A stretch of DNA of 6,696 bases from Planctomycetota bacterium (GTDB lineage Bacteria; Planctomycetota; PLA2; JAEUHO01). How positions within the stretch are numbered: position 1 is the first letter of the stretch; every line of letters starts with the position of its first letter. Both the position numbers and the translations under genes were made by a program. Below the pieces are notes generated by a model. That model worked only from the letters and a program-made list of their open reading frames with translations. It had not been told where the DNA came from and did no database searches. Positions 6,066 to 6,696 of this stretch are shown here, in pieces. The stretch lies in NCBI GenBank assembly GCA_026647295.1, contig JAPKHB010000218.1, forward strand, positions 1 through 6,696, in the 5' to 3' direction.

Positions 6066-6097
6066 GGCAACCCTCCGGCGGTCCCCATCGTCATTGA
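6066..6097 (+). promoter_or_regulatory. Possible ECF-sigma-type promoter for the cysteine-rich gene
   Basis: GGCAACCC (AAC at 6069-6071) is followed after 17 nt by CGTC (6089-6092), which resembles the AAC(-35)...CGTC(-10) arrangement recognised by many ECF sigma factors. An A/T-richer ATTGATAGGAT lies immediately downstream. Transcription would begin near 6100, leaving about 90 nt of leader. The spacing fits, but the match is short and unsupported by any second copy in the window. Confidence 0.3.
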
Positions 6098-6181
6098 TAG
6101 GATCCGGACGCCTTGCGGCGCCGACCAGCCTGCCCGAGTCCGGCGGCAACGAAGCTGGGGCCCGCCCTTCCCGAACCCCCT

Positions 6182-6186
6182 GGAGG
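6182..6186 (+). promoter_or_regulatory. Shine-Dalgarno of the cysteine-rich gene
   Basis: GGAGG lies 6 nt before GTG 6193 and 9 nt before ATG 6196; the two starts are adjacent codons in the same frame. ATG is preferred, but GTG has slightly better spacing and would add only one residue. Confidence 0.7.
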
Positions 6187-6195
6187 ATCTCCGTG

Positions 6196-6696
6196 ATGCG
6201 CAAGCACCCCCTGTTCCTGGGCCTGGCCCTGGTCGCCCTGGGCGCCCTGGCCTTCGCCGGCGGCCTCGCCGTGGCGGAGGACGACGCCCCCGCGGCCGAG
6301 CCGACCGCCGAGAAGCCCGCGTGCGAGTCCAAGTGCGAAGGCAAGGCCTGTGAGACGGCCACGCCCTCGCCGATGCACTCGATCCTGAAGTGGATCGCCG
6401 CCCAGGCCGTGCCGGGCGTCGAGTGTCCGTGCCCGACGACGGCGGAGGGCGAGGCCGGCTGGCGCGCCTGGTACGCCGCCGAGGCCCCGGCGCTCAAGCC
6501 CCTGCGCGACGCCCTGGTCGCCGACGGCTGGAACGCCGACCGCCTGGTGGGCTTCTTCAAGCAGATGGCCGCCCAGAAGGCCTGCTCGGGCTGCGACAAG
6601 TGCCCGGGCGAGAGCGCGGTCCACATCCTCGCGGCTCGCGTCAATCACTTCGGCAAATTTCTTTCCGGTGGCAGGGTTTTCAACCGCCATCATCTT
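6196..6696 (+). CDS. Secreted cysteine-rich protein (3' end open; terminal part suspect)
   Basis: An open frame of 167 codons with no stop before the right edge. Residues 1-27 form a Sec signal peptide (MRKH, then core LFLGLALVALGALAF, cleavage near AVA before EDD). An acidic Ala/Pro/Glu linker follows. The mature part carries three cysteine clusters: C-x3-C-x4-C (43, 47, 52), CPC (77, 79) and C-x2-C-x2-C (130, 133, 136). Between them are Trp-containing helices (WIAAQ at 66-70, GWRAWYAAEAP at 88-98). There is no CxxCH, so haem c is unlikely; metal binding or structural disulphides are possible. I do not recognise the family. The start is supported by GGAGG and the signal peptide. After about residue 137-146 the codon usage becomes AT-richer and the opposite strand reads as another protein, so the final 20-30 residues are probably not authentic. 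Confidence 0.7.
   Translation, partial: MRKHPLFLGLALVALGALAFAGGLAVAEDDAPAAEPTAEKPACESKCEGKACETATPSPMHSILKWIAAQAVPGVECPCPTTAEGEAGWRAWYAAEAPALKPLRDALVADGWNADRLVGFFKQMAAQKACSGCDKCPGESAVHILAARVNHFGKFLSGGRVFNRHHL
6601..6693 (-). pseudogene. Fragment of an aldehyde dehydrogenase N-terminus at the right end
   Basis: Read leftward from 6693, the frame begins MMAVENPATGKKFAEV and continues IDASREDVDRALARA. This is the N-terminal pattern of NAD(P)-dependent aldehyde dehydrogenases (NPATG, then about 14 residues later EDVDRA). Beyond about 6601 the frame turns into a Gly/Leu/Arg-rich shadow of the plus-strand cysteine-rich gene, so only about 30 residues remain. The codons here (AAA, TTT, GTT, GAA, ATT) are unlike the G/C-ending codons elsewhere in the window. 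Either the gene is truncated at a rearrangement, or the end of the sequence is a chimeric join. No Shine-Dalgarno can be assessed, because only 3 bases precede the ATG; the true start may lie beyond the edge. Confidence 0.5.

Larger units (their letters stand above)
5876..6192. other. Divergent intergenic region with stacked inverted repeats
   Basis: About 320 bp separate the minus-strand lipoprotein gene from the plus-strand cysteine-rich gene. I see no convincing gene here on either strand; the open frames are Arg/Pro/Gly-rich shadows. The left part (5931-6037) holds three adjacent inverted repeats. The right part (6066-6100) holds a possible ECF-type promoter facing the plus-strand gene, followed by an untranslated leader of roughly 90 nt. 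No promoter facing the lipoprotein gene could be identified. Confidence 0.6.

Noticed and set aside
4331..6097. Plus-strand frame of 588 codons
   Set aside because: Antisense shadow of purE and the lipoprotein gene; composition is His/Gly/Arg-rich without motifs.
4014..6644. An 876-codon open frame on the minus strand crossing several genes
   Set aside because: It overlaps purE, the lipoprotein and the DUF4026-type gene in a wrong frame and has low-complexity Arg/Pro/Gly content. Long chance frames are expected at this GC content.

Overview
This window is very GC-rich DNA (well over 70 % G+C by eye). Its coding regions use G or C at nearly every third codon position, so long open frames also appear by chance on the opposite strand. 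The genes are mostly exported proteins of poorly characterised families: lipoproteins, a TPR protein, a DUF885 hydrolase and a DUF4026/DUF2314-type protein, with purE among them. This fits a free-living, high-GC environmental bacterium. Planctomycetota is my best guess from the overall flavour of the proteins, but no rRNA or other firm taxonomic marker is present.

Layout, right to left along the minus strand: a small lipoprotein with a zincin motif (5863-5378), purE (5248-4757), a DUF4026/DUF2314-type protein (4620-3376), a secreted DUF885 peptidase-like protein (3250 to about 1458, with a stop-codon problem), a secreted TPR protein (1406-348), and a lipoprotein with a Tll0287-like/DUF3365 domain that runs off the left edge (344-1). 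The last two are separated by only 3 bp and are almost certainly co-transcribed. The other minus-strand genes are spaced by about 125-137 bp and may or may not share transcripts. On the plus strand, a secreted cysteine-rich protein starts at 6196 and is still open at the right edge. It diverges from the lipoprotein gene across about 320 bp that hold three adjacent inverted repeats and a possible ECF-type promoter.

The last 60-95 bases look foreign. They are less GC-rich, and on the minus strand they read as the N-terminus of an aldehyde dehydrogenase that breaks off inside the cysteine-rich gene. This is either an assembly chimera or a rearrangement breakpoint, so the C-terminal end of the plus-strand protein should not be trusted.

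I found no CRISPR array, tRNA, rRNA, transposase or defence system. The most unusual items are the metzincin-like lipoprotein whose helix-A-like segment lies at the C-terminus instead of the N-terminus, the missing stop of the DUF885 gene, the stacked inverted repeats, and the right-end junction.
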